Origin: a bacterium
Lineage (GTDB): Bacteria; Actinomycetota; Acidimicrobiia; Spongiisociales; Spongiisociaceae
Length of the DNA stretch: 64,000 nucleotides
Assembly (NCBI GenBank): GCA_026710435.1
Contig: JAPOQZ010000254.1
Coordinates: 38,604 to 102,603, forward strand
Reading direction: 5' to 3'
This document shows, in pieces, positions 42,826 through 51,060 of this stretch; position 1 is the stretch's first letter; each line of letters opens with the position of its first letter. The notes under the pieces are model-generated. The model was not told the DNA's origin. It made no database searches and saw only the letters and a program-made list of their open reading frames with translations. Both the position numbers and the translations under genes were made by a program.

Positions 42826-43697
42826 GCCTTCTCCTTGGGGAGTTCCCTGGCGAGGCGGGGGTTGAGAACCTCCTCGAAGGGGCGGGTCAGAAAGAACATG
42901 GACGAGGTCACGACCGTGATCGCCAGTCCCGGAGCGATCATCCACCACCAACCCAGGTCGAGTGCGCCGCCGTCGAACGCCTTGCGGAGAATCGATCCCC
43001 AGCTCTGGGAGAGGGGATCTCCGAAACCCAGGAAGCTGATCGAAGCCTCGGCCAGGATGGCGTTTCCGAAAGCCACCGGTATGTAGACGAACGCCAGGGG
43101 AAGAACGAGCGGTATCAGGTGCCGGAACATGATCCGGCGGCTCGATGCGCCCGCCACCCGGGCAGCTTTGATGAAGGCGGTGTCGCGCAGCGTCAGCACC
43201 TGATTCCTGATGACGCGTGTCGGGCGTCGCCAGTACAGGAGGGAGATCGCCAGGATGAGGGTCCATCGGCTCGGACTTATGAGGGAGATGAGAACGATCG
43301 CCACCGGCTCGAATGGCAGGGAGTAGGCGATTTCCACGAACCGGGAGACGATGGTGTCGGTCGCTCCTGACCTGTAGCCGGCCACCACGCCCAGCAACAA
43401 TCCGAAGACGGTCGGGATCAAGGCTGCCCAGAAGCCGACGATCAGTACCGGGCGGGCGCCGGTGAGTATCTGGGAGAAGACGTCGCGAGCCAGGTCGGTT
43501 GTCCCGAACGGGTGACTCCAAGACGGGAACCTGAGCACGAGTGCGTCTCCGCCCTCGTCCCTGAGTATCTCTTGGGGGTCGTACGGAGCAAGTCCGGGGC
43601 CCAGAAGCGCCATCGCCACGAACAGCACGAGGACTGCCGCCGCCGTCAGCGCAACCTTGTCCCGCTGGAGCGCTCTCACGATTTGAGCCCAATACAT
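42822..43697 (-). CDS. oligopeptide-type ABC transporter permease (DppC-like)
   Basis: About 291 residues with an N-terminal cytoplasmic helix and six transmembrane segments. HPFGTTDLARDVFSQILTGAR is the typical DppC motif after the first helix. IKAARVAGASSRRIMFRHLIPL is the EAA loop. ATG 43697 follows GGGGGAT; a TTG at 43715 overlapping the upstream stop is an alternative. It is coupled to both the DppB-like and DppD-like genes. Confidence 0.87.
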   Translation of the reverse strand: MYWAQIVRALQRDKVALTAAAVLVLFVAMALLGPGLAPYDPQEILRDEGGDALVLRFPSWSHPFGTTDLARDVFSQILTGARPVLIVGFWAALIPTVFGLLLGVVAGYRSGATDTIVSRFVEIAYSLPFEPVAIVLISLISPSRWTLILAISLLYWRRPTRVIRNQVLTLRDTAFIKAARVAGASSRRIMFRHLIPLVLPLAFVYIPVAFGNAILAEASISFLGFGDPLSQSWGSILRKAFDGGALDLGWWWMIAPGLAITVVTSSMFFLTRPFEEVLNPRLARELPKEKA

Positions 43698-43711
43698 GCC
43701 GGATCCCCCGC

Positions 43712-44698
43712 TCAATCGGTCGAGGACCGACGACGGACGCGTGGATCGAGCAGGCTGGCCAGGAGGTCCGCAGCGAAATACACCACCAGCACGAGGACGG
43801 CGATGAAGAGAAAGGCTCCCTGGGCAACGGGATAGTCCCGAGCGTCGAGCGCGTGGACGATCTCACGACCGAGTCCCGGCCATGAGAACACGAACTCGAT
43901 GGCTACCAGTCCGCCGACAGCCCACCCGAGGAACTGCGAGCCTTCGGCGATCAGCGGCATCAGAGCGTTGCGGACTCCGTGCCGGAGCATCACAGCCCGC
44001 TCGGACAATCCCTTTGCCCGGGCGAGGTCGAGAAAATCCGCATGCTTCAGGTAGATCATCGTGTTCCGCATTATCAAGGCCGGGACGACATGCGCGTAGA
44101 GCGACCCGGTGATGACCGGCAGGATCAGATGCCTGAGGAAGTCGGCACTGGTGTAGATACGGAAAAGGTTCGTCTCCTCGAAGCCGCCGCTCCGCATTCC
44201 CGTAGACGGCAACCAGTCCAGGTTTATCGAGAAGATCAGGATCAGGATGACCCCCACGAAGAAGGTGGGTGCCCCTCTAACCAGGAGTTCCAGCGCACCG
44301 CCGACCCGCTCCACCCAGGTACCCCGCTTCCAGCCGAGCAGGGCGCCGACGAGGCCCCCGACCGTGAACGAGACCACGAAGATGCCGAGCACCAGAACCA
44401 GAGTGTTGGAGAAGGATCTGAAGATGACCTCGTTGACCGGACGGTTGGTCATCAACGAGGAACCGAGGTCGCTGGTTACCAGAGAACGCATGTACTTCAG
44501 GTACTGGAGCGGTAAGGGATCGTCCAGACCGTAGCGGTCGATGATCGTCTGCCGGAGTTCGTCGCTGGCGAGTGAGCCCACCATGATGTCGGCCGGGTTG
44601 CCGGGAATAAGCCTGAACAGGAAGAAGGCGATCGTAACGATCACGAACAGGTTGAGGGTCACGTATCCCAGCCGCCGCAGCATGTAGCCGGGTGTCAT
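43712..44698 (-). CDS. oligopeptide-type ABC transporter permease (DppB-like)
   Basis: 328 residues. MLRRLGYVTLNLFVIVTIAFFLFRLIPGNPADIM is the hallmark N-terminus of DppB. LDLARAKGLSERAVMLRHGVRNALMPL is the EAA loop, and the C-terminus has DPRVRRRSSTD. It lies 138 bases downstream of the RidA-fusion gene, with a hairpin between, and begins the permease-ATPase part of the cluster. Confidence 0.88.
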   Translation of the reverse strand: MTPGYMLRRLGYVTLNLFVIVTIAFFLFRLIPGNPADIMVGSLASDELRQTIIDRYGLDDPLPLQYLKYMRSLVTSDLGSSLMTNRPVNEVIFRSFSNTLVLVLGIFVVSFTVGGLVGALLGWKRGTWVERVGGALELLVRGAPTFFVGVILILIFSINLDWLPSTGMRSGGFEETNLFRIYTSADFLRHLILPVITGSLYAHVVPALIMRNTMIYLKHADFLDLARAKGLSERAVMLRHGVRNALMPLIAEGSQFLGWAVGGLVAIEFVFSWPGLGREIVHALDARDYPVAQGAFLFIAVLVLVVYFAADLLASLLDPRVRRRSSTD

Positions 44699-44761
44699 GT
44701 GCTCGATCCGAAGCCGGGGCAGTCGATTGCGCTCAAAGCACCGATTGTGTCTTCCTGAGGG

Positions 44762-44781
44762 CCCGCACGTTCAGGTGCGGG
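44762..44781 (-). terminator. hairpin between the RidA fusion gene and dppB-like gene
   Basis: CCCGCAC and GTGCGGG form a perfect 7-bp stem around a six-base loop. There is no T-run after it on the minus strand, so it may be a processing site or a weak terminator within the operon. Confidence 0.4.
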
Positions 44782-44836
44782 TACCCTGCGTAAGCCTCGA
44801 CCGTGCCCGAGCGAGTAGGCCACTGGGGACCCGATG

Positions 44837-46132
44837 TCACGGCGCGTACGCAACGGCATCCATCATGACCGTACACCCCGGCACCTGTAGCGGCCCGGGT
44901 ACCCCCGCCACTACGACACATGGAGGGTCAGATGGAATGTGCTCCCTGAGTCCCTTGTAGACGGCGTACCCGTCCTTTGGATCGGAGACGTAGGCCCTCA
45001 GCCGGAGAAGCTGGTCCAGGGTCGTCCCACCTGCGTGGCAAATGTCGCGAATCCGCCGGAAGAGGAAGTCCACCTGGCTGGACGCATCGGGCGCTGTCAC
45101 GAGACCTTGGGCTCCCCCGGCGAACTGGCCGGATATCCAGAGGAGATTCCCCGCCTTGACAGCAGCAGGGTCGATCCCGAGCTGGCCGTCCTCCAACTCG
45201 ATGATCTCCTTGACCGCCCCGTGACCCGGCCGGATCGACCTGAACTGGATCTCCATTTTCATAGCGCCTTCTTTGTGGTGCTTGGCGCCTTCCCAGCGCG
45301 GCGCACCCAACCCGCGTACCGGGGTGACGGTGCGGGCGGGTGGGTTGTCGCCGAACGCCTCCCCCCACACAAGGTCCAGTTCGTAGAGATCCTCGATCTC
45401 GACGAGTAGCACCGTGCAATGGACTGCGTTCTCTATAGACGTTCCGCCTGTTTCGAGCTTGCGGCGCAGGGCATCCATACCCCATAGCGCTTCGTTGCGG
45501 ATCTCCTGGCCCCACCAAACCCAATCCGGGAGTATCACGTCGGGATGGACTCCCGTTTCGTAGTCGGAGGCCCAGATTGTGCAGAAGACGTACGGCCCGG
45601 CAAGGACTACCTCGCTGAACGGAGCTTCGTGGGTGTAGCTGGGCCCGAACTCCGGGTACTTGCGAGCGTACGAAAGGCCCGTCGAGCGGATCTCCTTCTC
45701 CTCGAGGCCCGGGCGTGGCACGAACCCGAAGGCGCTCGGGGCCACCACCATCCCCTCTGGGATGAAGTCACCGGTCTCCATCAGAGCGCTGCTGGGACGG
45801 TTCCAATCCAGGAAGCCAGACCCGCGGCTGACCTCGAGATAGCCGTCGGCATGGGACTTCCACTGGATGTACTGCTCAACCTGAGAAACGTGCTGGAAGG
45901 TGGCGCCCAGGCCTTCGAGCAGTTCGCCATACCGCTCGAACACGTATCTCGTCTGGTTCCGAACATGCGCCGACGGGCTGAGGGTGTAGGGCGCCGGGAC
46001 CTGGACCTCGGGTGGCATCCGCCCGTGCTCGTCCACCGGCGGGCTCGCCATGAAGAACCAGTCACCTCCGCGCGCCATGCGCGACTGGTAGAGCCCGTTA
46101 CCGTCGATTGGTCCTGCCACATGCCGGCTCAT
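44837..46132 (-). CDS. triple RidA-domain fusion protein
   Basis: 431 residues. Three RidA/YjgF-like units can be seen in series: residues about 15-140 (WFFMASPPVDEHG, VFERYGELLEGLGATFQHVSQVEQYI), about 165-300 (VVLAGPYVFCTIWASD, LRRKLETGGTSIENAVHCTVLLVEIEDL, NPPARTVTPV) and about 305-431 (LLWISGQFAGGAQG, IRDICHAGGTTLDQLLRLRAYVSD). RidA proteins are normally homotrimers that hydrolyse reactive imines and enamines; this chain could be a pseudo-trimer by itself. The third unit is the most canonical, while the first two are diverged. It follows grdB by 128 bases, so a role in clearing imines from amine reduction is plausible. Confidence 0.75.
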   Translation of the reverse strand: MSRHVAGPIDGNGLYQSRMARGGDWFFMASPPVDEHGRMPPEVQVPAPYTLSPSAHVRNQTRYVFERYGELLEGLGATFQHVSQVEQYIQWKSHADGYLEVSRGSGFLDWNRPSSALMETGDFIPEGMVVAPSAFGFVPRPGLEEKEIRSTGLSYARKYPEFGPSYTHEAPFSEVVLAGPYVFCTIWASDYETGVHPDVILPDWVWWGQEIRNEALWGMDALRRKLETGGTSIENAVHCTVLLVEIEDLYELDLVWGEAFGDNPPARTVTPVRGLGAPRWEGAKHHKEGAMKMEIQFRSIRPGHGAVKEIIELEDGQLGIDPAAVKAGNLLWISGQFAGGAQGLVTAPDASSQVDFLFRRIRDICHAGGTTLDQLLRLRAYVSDPKDGYAVYKGLREHIPSDPPCVVVAGVPGPLQVPGCTVMMDAVAYAP

Positions 46133-46260
46133 CCTGTCTCCCTATCTGTTCCTCTGCCGATAGAAACGGTACAGGCCGGAGTTCTTCCCCGGACGTTCGA
46201 CCGATGCGCGCAGTCGAAGCAGCGAACCCCGTACCACTCCCGTAGCCGTGCCCCGTCGCT

Positions 46261-47583
46261 TCACGAAGCCTGGCGCACCGTCTGGCTCGCGATTCTCTCG
46301 GCGAGAACCTCCAGCGCCCGCGCCACCATCTGCCTGCGTATCTCCCTCTCCTGTTCGCGTTCCATTTCGGGTGCGCCCAGCGGGTGGGCAATGGCTCTAC
46401 CGACCACGATCCGGTTCGCTCCGATGTTGCCCGCTACAGAGGGCATCGGGGTGATGAGCACGGTCGGTATCCCGGCCGCATCGATTTCCCGTGCCAGCGT
46501 TGCCCCGCAACGCGTTCCCGTCCCTCAGGTGGCCGTGAGGATGGCCGCCTGGATCTGGTTTCCGATGAGGTCCGCGGCAATCTCCCGACCGATCCTCTCG
46601 GCGTCGGCGATCGCCATGGTCATACCGGTCGTGATGTAGTACCGCTCGTGGAGGCGGCCGAACAGCCCGGCCCGCTCGAACTCGCGGAGCACGTCCAAGG
46701 GAATGGCCCGGTTCGGATCCGCGGAGATGGGGGTGTTGTCGAACCCCCCGTGGATGGTCTCGTAGCCGTTGCCCGACAACTCGTCGAGATCGTCGAGAGG
46801 GTACGTGAGCCACCTCCGGCTCCGGGCTGACTCGAGACGGTCGGGATTGCCCTTGGGAACCACGCCGGCCTCCGAGACTATCGCAAGCGTCAGGTCTCCC
46901 AGCGGAGCGGGCAGCTGCGACGGAGGAACCCGGTGGTAGACCGGTAGAGGTATCTCGGTCTCGAACGGCTCGCCACGTAGCTTCCGCACCAACAACTCCA
47001 CTGCCCTCTCCGCGGCGTTCCGTTCGGAGAACGTGTTCTGGCGGATCCCGCGCGGGATGAATCCCTCGTCTGCCGCGGTTCCGAGCCGACAACCACGGAC
47101 CATGCGTTCACCCAGACGGACCATGCGTCCCATCGCGTCTCGCATCCCGGCCGCGCTCGGGCCGGTCGGCACCGCGTAGACCTTCGTGCGCTCCACGTCG
47201 ACTCCAGGGTTCTCTGGATGCAGGCCGGTTACTGCTGCAACACCCGCGCCGGACAGCGACGCACATATGCCGGCACTGGCGACACCGTACCGCCCGGCCT
47301 GAAACGCCGGCCCGACCACCACCAGGTCCGGTCGGTGGTCCAGGATGAGTCGGGTGACATCCTCAACCGCGACGTCATGGTCCGCCATGTGGTCGTCGCC
47401 GGCGATGACGGTGGCCACGACCCTGCCCCGATCGCCCAGCAGTTGCTGGAGGAGCCTGCCCGCTCCTACCGGGCCTTCGGCCACGTAGGGCGGAGTGGAG
47501 GCGGCCTCCTCCCCGCCGCGGCCACCGAAGAACTGGTTCAGGTAACTGACGACTCTGATCTTGTCGTTCGTGACTGTGTTCAT
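46261..47583 (-). CDS. grdB: GrdB-like selenoprotein (component B, selenocysteine by UGA)
   Basis: 440 codons including an in-frame TGA at 46525-46527 (codon 353). Upstream the product reads VVSYLNQFFGGRGGEE, VVVGPAFQAGRYG and GNQIQAAILTAT. After the TGA the same frame continues GTGTRCGATLAREIDAAGIP, then GANRIV and AIAHPLG to 46261. This is the GrdB active site, with selenocysteine at the known position in a protein of the usual 435-440 residues. GrdB with GrdE removes ammonia or an amine from the substrate and passes a carboxymethyl group to GrdA. The Cys three residues after Sec in well-known members is Gly here; the one six residues after is kept. The start overlaps the grdE stop (ATGA). 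A SECIS-type hairpin follows the UGA. Confidence 0.88.
46497..46513 (-). promoter_or_regulatory. SECIS-like hairpin for grdB
   Basis: On the minus strand GCGTTGC-GGG-GCAACGC forms a perfect 7-bp stem with a three-base loop. The loop begins 18 bases after the UGA at 46527-46525. This meets the usual bacterial SECIS pattern: a stem just after the UGA, and a small apical loop with G in its first two positions. It lies within the coding frame. Confidence 0.7.
46525..46527 (-). other. grdB: selenocysteine UGA codon of grdB
   Basis: TGA in frame within ILTAT-U-GTGTRCGATL. The family position, the continuing homology for 87 codons after it and the following hairpin all favour read-through as selenocysteine over termination. 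Confidence 0.85.
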
Positions 47584-48884
47584 GACAGGGTTGCTCCTAT
47601 CCGCCATGCCCCCATCTGGTTGTTCGACCCCACGATCGTTCGGAGCGGCACCCGCAATTCGCCGCCGGCGTCCATCCCTCCACTCTCGTCCTCGGGTCCG
47701 TCGAGCAGCCGGACCCCTCCGAGGACGGTTCCGGTTGGGGCTAGCAGGATCAGTTCCTCTCGGTTTCCAGTCGAGACCATCAGATCCGCCTCCGGGACCG
47801 TGTCGACCATACCCGGATCGGCTCCGGTGGAGCCGGCCATCTCGACAATGGAGAGCACGGTCGGGATGCCCCTGCGCTCGCATTCACGCACCGCGTACAT
47901 GACATCGAGATGGGCATTCCCGCCTGCCACCGCGGAGACCACGACACCCCCCGCACCGGCAAGCTCCGCGAGTTGGGCCGCGAACGCGGCTCCGGTGGTC
48001 TTCTTCGTGTCATCCCGCCCCACCGGGAGAAGGATCGTCCCGAGGAATTCGAAGCCTCCCGCGTCGACGCTCTCCTCGACCGGATTCGACTGGTAGTAGC
48101 AGGTGTAGTTTCGTTGACCCGCATAGTGGTAGTCCGCCGACACCACCGCACCTCCGGCCAGCGCCAGGGGAGACAGCGTGGTCGGGAGCATGTCACGCGC
48201 CGACCGTCCGGCTATCAGCGTGTCGAACAGTGATCCGAAGGCCGAGACCTCGCAGATATGTATCAGGCGCAGGCGGCGGCTGTGAACCTGTCCCGAATCG
48301 GGTGTGGGTCCACGGTGTCCGGAAAGCTCGTCGAGACCGAGTTGGTGGGCGACCACCTCACCGATGTGTCTGGCCACCCGCAGAGCGGCGGTTCTGTAGG
48401 CCTCGGCCGCCGTCGCCGGCGCCGTCTCAGGGTCTACGGATAGTTCCAGCACTACATGGGGTTCGCGGGTGAGCGGCGACAGCTCGGCGGATTCGTCCCT
48501 CATCTCGAGGACACCTTCCTGCTGGGTGAAGAACGAGTCGACGGCCGGTATCACGCCCAGCACGGTGACTTTCACTCCGTTGACCCGGAGAACAGGCCCG
48601 CGCCCCAACTGTGCGGCCGAGGTGAGAATGCCGGGGAATACGGCCTGGTTCCCGCCGCCCATCCGGGAGACGGGCTGCACAACGTCGAGCACGTGCACGA
48701 GACGGATGTCGTCTCCCGGGTGCACGAGGTGAACACGAGCCTGATCGATGCGGACATCCCTCGTCACCACCCGCGCCAGTTCCAACGGATCGAGGATCAA
48801 CCGGCCATCAACCAGGCGGGTACGTGATCCGGTGTCGACACCGGCGATATCCACATCGACGATGCCGCCGACCCTCCGCATCAT
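47580..48884 (-). CDS. grdE: GrdE-like reductase component B subunit, paralogue 2
   Basis: 434 residues. LVHPGDDIRLVHVLDVVQPVSR, VFPG, VNGVKVTVLG, IHICEVSAFGSLFDTLIAGRS, GGNAHLDVMYAVRECE and TVPEADLMVSTGNREE follow the GrdE pattern. It is coupled to grdB by ATGA, so the two form the component B pair. In the processing region the text is YHYAGQRNYTCYYQSNP. The position aligned with Cys256 of paralogue 1 is Gly256, and a Cys sits at 262. Whether this Cys can yield the pyruvoyl group is open. ATG 48884 is chosen because it opens before the family start; the longer frame to 48947 has no support. Confidence 0.78.
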   Translation of the reverse strand: MMRRVGGIVDVDIAGVDTGSRTRLVDGRLILDPLELARVVTRDVRIDQARVHLVHPGDDIRLVHVLDVVQPVSRMGGGNQAVFPGILTSAAQLGRGPVLRVNGVKVTVLGVIPAVDSFFTQQEGVLEMRDESAELSPLTREPHVVLELSVDPETAPATAAEAYRTAALRVARHIGEVVAHQLGLDELSGHRGPTPDSGQVHSRRLRLIHICEVSAFGSLFDTLIAGRSARDMLPTTLSPLALAGGAVVSADYHYAGQRNYTCYYQSNPVEESVDAGGFEFLGTILLPVGRDDTKKTTGAAFAAQLAELAGAGGVVVSAVAGGNAHLDVMYAVRECERRGIPTVLSIVEMAGSTGADPGMVDTVPEADLMVSTGNREELILLAPTGTVLGGVRLLDGPEDESGGMDAGGELRVPLRTIVGSNNQMGAWRIGATLS

Positions 48885-48971
48885 CTCGCTTCTGCGTCCA
48901 ACGCACCGGCCGGAGTGGCGCAGACTAGGAAACCCTTCGGCGCCCAACCTGCTCGCTCAACGAACAAGAGC

Positions 48972-49001
48972 AAGGGTGGGGACATCAGTGACCCCACCCT
49001 T
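48972..49001 (-). terminator. terminator after the solute-binding protein gene
   Basis: AAGGGTGGGG and CCCCACCCTT form a perfect 10-bp stem with a ten-base loop, 14 bases beyond the binding-protein stop. On the minus strand GCTCTTGTT follows. It would raise the ratio of binding protein to the downstream grdE and grdB products. Confidence 0.65.
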
Positions 49002-49014
49002 CGTTCCTTCGCTC

Positions 49015-50823
49015 CTAGCCATTGTAATGGAGTTGCGGCATGTGGTTCTCCGGATAATGGAGATTGCCTTCGTCATCCCAGCGGTACCCGGCATCCTCCA
49101 GAATCTGCCTAGCCTTTCCTGGATCGTATTGATGCCAGTGAGGCTCGCCGTCGGGTCGCTCCTCGTGCGGGATGTTCGGGTTCTGCCAGAAAGTATTCCC
49201 AGGCCCGATAGTCCCCTGTCCGGGGGCTCCGTAGCCCTGGAGGATGACGTCCACCGTGGTTGCGTAGTCGTACGTGTGGGCCAGAGCATGCCTGAGGTGA
49301 TAGTCCTGGAACGGCGAGTCGTCTCTCATACTGAAAGCAGTCCACCGGTCCGTGATACCCCCTACCTCGCCGAGTTCCAGGTGGGCCTCGTTAGCGGCCT
49401 GCGTAGCGCCCGCCGGGGTGAGGCTCGCCACCTGGTGGAAGTAGATGGTCCCATCCTGGAGCGCCCGGAACACCGCCTGGTTATCGGCCAGGTAGAGGGT
49501 CAGATGACCCTCGGACGCGGGCGGATCGAAATGGTCATCGTTCCTCGTCAACTCCACGGCCTCGCTGGAGACGCTCTTCACCGTGTACGAACCGCTACCG
49601 ATCATGTTGGTCTCGGTCCACTCGGCAGGATGGGTAAGGCCTTGGTCGGCGATGACATTCTCCCAAATGTGCTTCGGCAGAATCGGTACCTGTGACAGTG
49701 CCCCGGAGGTAATGGTGGCCGTAGGGCCGGACAGGTTGATCCTGATGGTGTGGGGGTCGACTACCTCGACCGACTCAACAGGTGCCAGGGCATTCTGGTA
49801 GAGACCCACCTCCCATTCCTTGAGGTAGTCAAAGCTGAACTTCACATCCTCTGCGGTCACCGGCGCCCCATCCGTGAACGTCATGCCCGACCGGATCACG
49901 ACCTCGACGACCGAAGGATCCGGAAAACTCCAACTCTCGGCTGCCCACGGGACGACCTTGCCGGTCGGGTCCGGTTTCGCGAGGCTGTCGTAGATCAGGT
50001 TGTGGATCTCGACGTCGCTGTCGTAGTCGTTGGCCGCTGTGGGGTTGATCGACCGGAAGAATCCCTCGATCGCGATGCGGTAGATCTTGTCATCCCCGAT
50101 GGGTTCGGCGCCCACGAAATTCCAGAAGTTGTACAGACCGGTCCCTACGCCCGGTATCACGTTCGTATACGCATCCTTGTTCCACGTGTACACCTCGGAG
50201 GGGTGATAGGAAACGACGACCGGGATGTCGAGTGCTTGTATCTCCTGCAGTTTCCACACCAGTTCACGTCGTGCCTCTACGTCAAGCTCAACCTTGGAGG
50301 CTTCCAGAAGGGTGTCGTACTCTTCGAAGACCCAGTCTCCGTAGTTGCTGGAGCCGGCGAACTCGCCATAGAGCGGACGGGACAGCAATTGGTCCGGATC
50401 GATCCGGAAGATGTTGCCGACGTAGCCGGCGGCTGCCATGTCCCAGTCACGGAGTTCTGCTGCTGCAGAGAAGCTCCCCCAGTCGGGAACCAGATTCGTC
50501 TCGACCGTGAGCCCGAGCTTTGCCCACTCCTCGAACATGCGGTTGTTGGCTTCGAAGTGTGGGGACTCGTACCCGGCGGACGGGCCCATGAAGCGTATGG
50601 TTGGCACTCTCGTCGCATCGGTGAGTTCGGCTTCCATCGCCATGGCTGCTGTAGTGGTCGGCTCGGCCTCCTGGGCTGCAGCCGTTGTGGCGGCTGCCTG
50701 GGTTGCCGCCGTGGTCTCCTCGGTGTCCTCGGAACCGCACGCCGCGGCCACCAACGCACACACGGCGAACACGATCAACACGCCATGGCGCAGATACGGT
50801 TTGTCGTTGCGGCGAACTGTCAT
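49015..50823 (-). CDS. family-5 solute-binding lipoprotein with circularly permuted order
   Basis: 602 residues. The lipoprotein signal ends at LVAAAC (Cys29), followed by an Ala/Thr-rich linker to about residue 70. Residues 73-240 resemble the C-terminal part of SBP_bac_5 proteins: FEEWAKLGLTVETN (usually before 'G-I-x-V'), RDWDMAAAGY, IDPDQLLSRPL, ARRELVWKLQEIQALDIPVVVSYHP. Residues 246-602 resemble the N-terminal part: IYRIAIEGFFRSINPTAAND, LIYDSLAKPDP, WAAESWSF, GMTFTDGAPVTAEDVKFS, YDPGKARQILEDAGY. The chain ends where a normal protein would continue into residue 73. The halves are therefore in reverse order within one uninterrupted frame. GGAGGGA lies eight bases before the ATG. It probably serves the DppBCDF-like subunits nearby. 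Confidence 0.8.
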   Translation of the reverse strand: MTVRRNDKPYLRHGVLIVFAVCALVAAACGSEDTEETTAATQAAATTAAAQEAEPTTTAAMAMEAELTDATRVPTIRFMGPSAGYESPHFEANNRMFEEWAKLGLTVETNLVPDWGSFSAAAELRDWDMAAAGYVGNIFRIDPDQLLSRPLYGEFAGSSNYGDWVFEEYDTLLEASKVELDVEARRELVWKLQEIQALDIPVVVSYHPSEVYTWNKDAYTNVIPGVGTGLYNFWNFVGAEPIGDDKIYRIAIEGFFRSINPTAANDYDSDVEIHNLIYDSLAKPDPTGKVVPWAAESWSFPDPSVVEVVIRSGMTFTDGAPVTAEDVKFSFDYLKEWEVGLYQNALAPVESVEVVDPHTIRINLSGPTATITSGALSQVPILPKHIWENVIADQGLTHPAEWTETNMIGSGSYTVKSVSSEAVELTRNDDHFDPPASEGHLTLYLADNQAVFRALQDGTIYFHQVASLTPAGATQAANEAHLELGEVGGITDRWTAFSMRDDSPFQDYHLRHALAHTYDYATTVDVILQGYGAPGQGTIGPGNTFWQNPNIPHEERPDGEPHWHQYDPGKARQILEDAGYRWDDEGNLHYPENHMPQLHYNG

Positions 50824-51060
50824 CTCGGGTCCCTCCCTCGGGTACGGGAATCCGATGGTATACCCGCGATGGCTCGCCCGGCTTGACTGGCTGAGGTTTT
50901 CTTGCTAGCTGGAATCGGGATGCCGGTTCGGTTCCGAATCCCCCGAACCGACGCCCCGCGCCGGGTAGTACCGACTACCGCCGATGTGCCCGACTTCCCA
51001 TGGCAGCGTGACCCGAGGCGAATCGAACAAGTGTTGAGACCGGACAGGGACCCGTGCTGC

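Noticed and set aside
46525..47583. grdB ending at the TGA as a truncated pseudogene
   Set aside because: Homology to the GrdB C-terminus continues without a break after the TGA, the codon is at the known Sec position, and a SECIS-like hairpin follows. grdA has the same feature.
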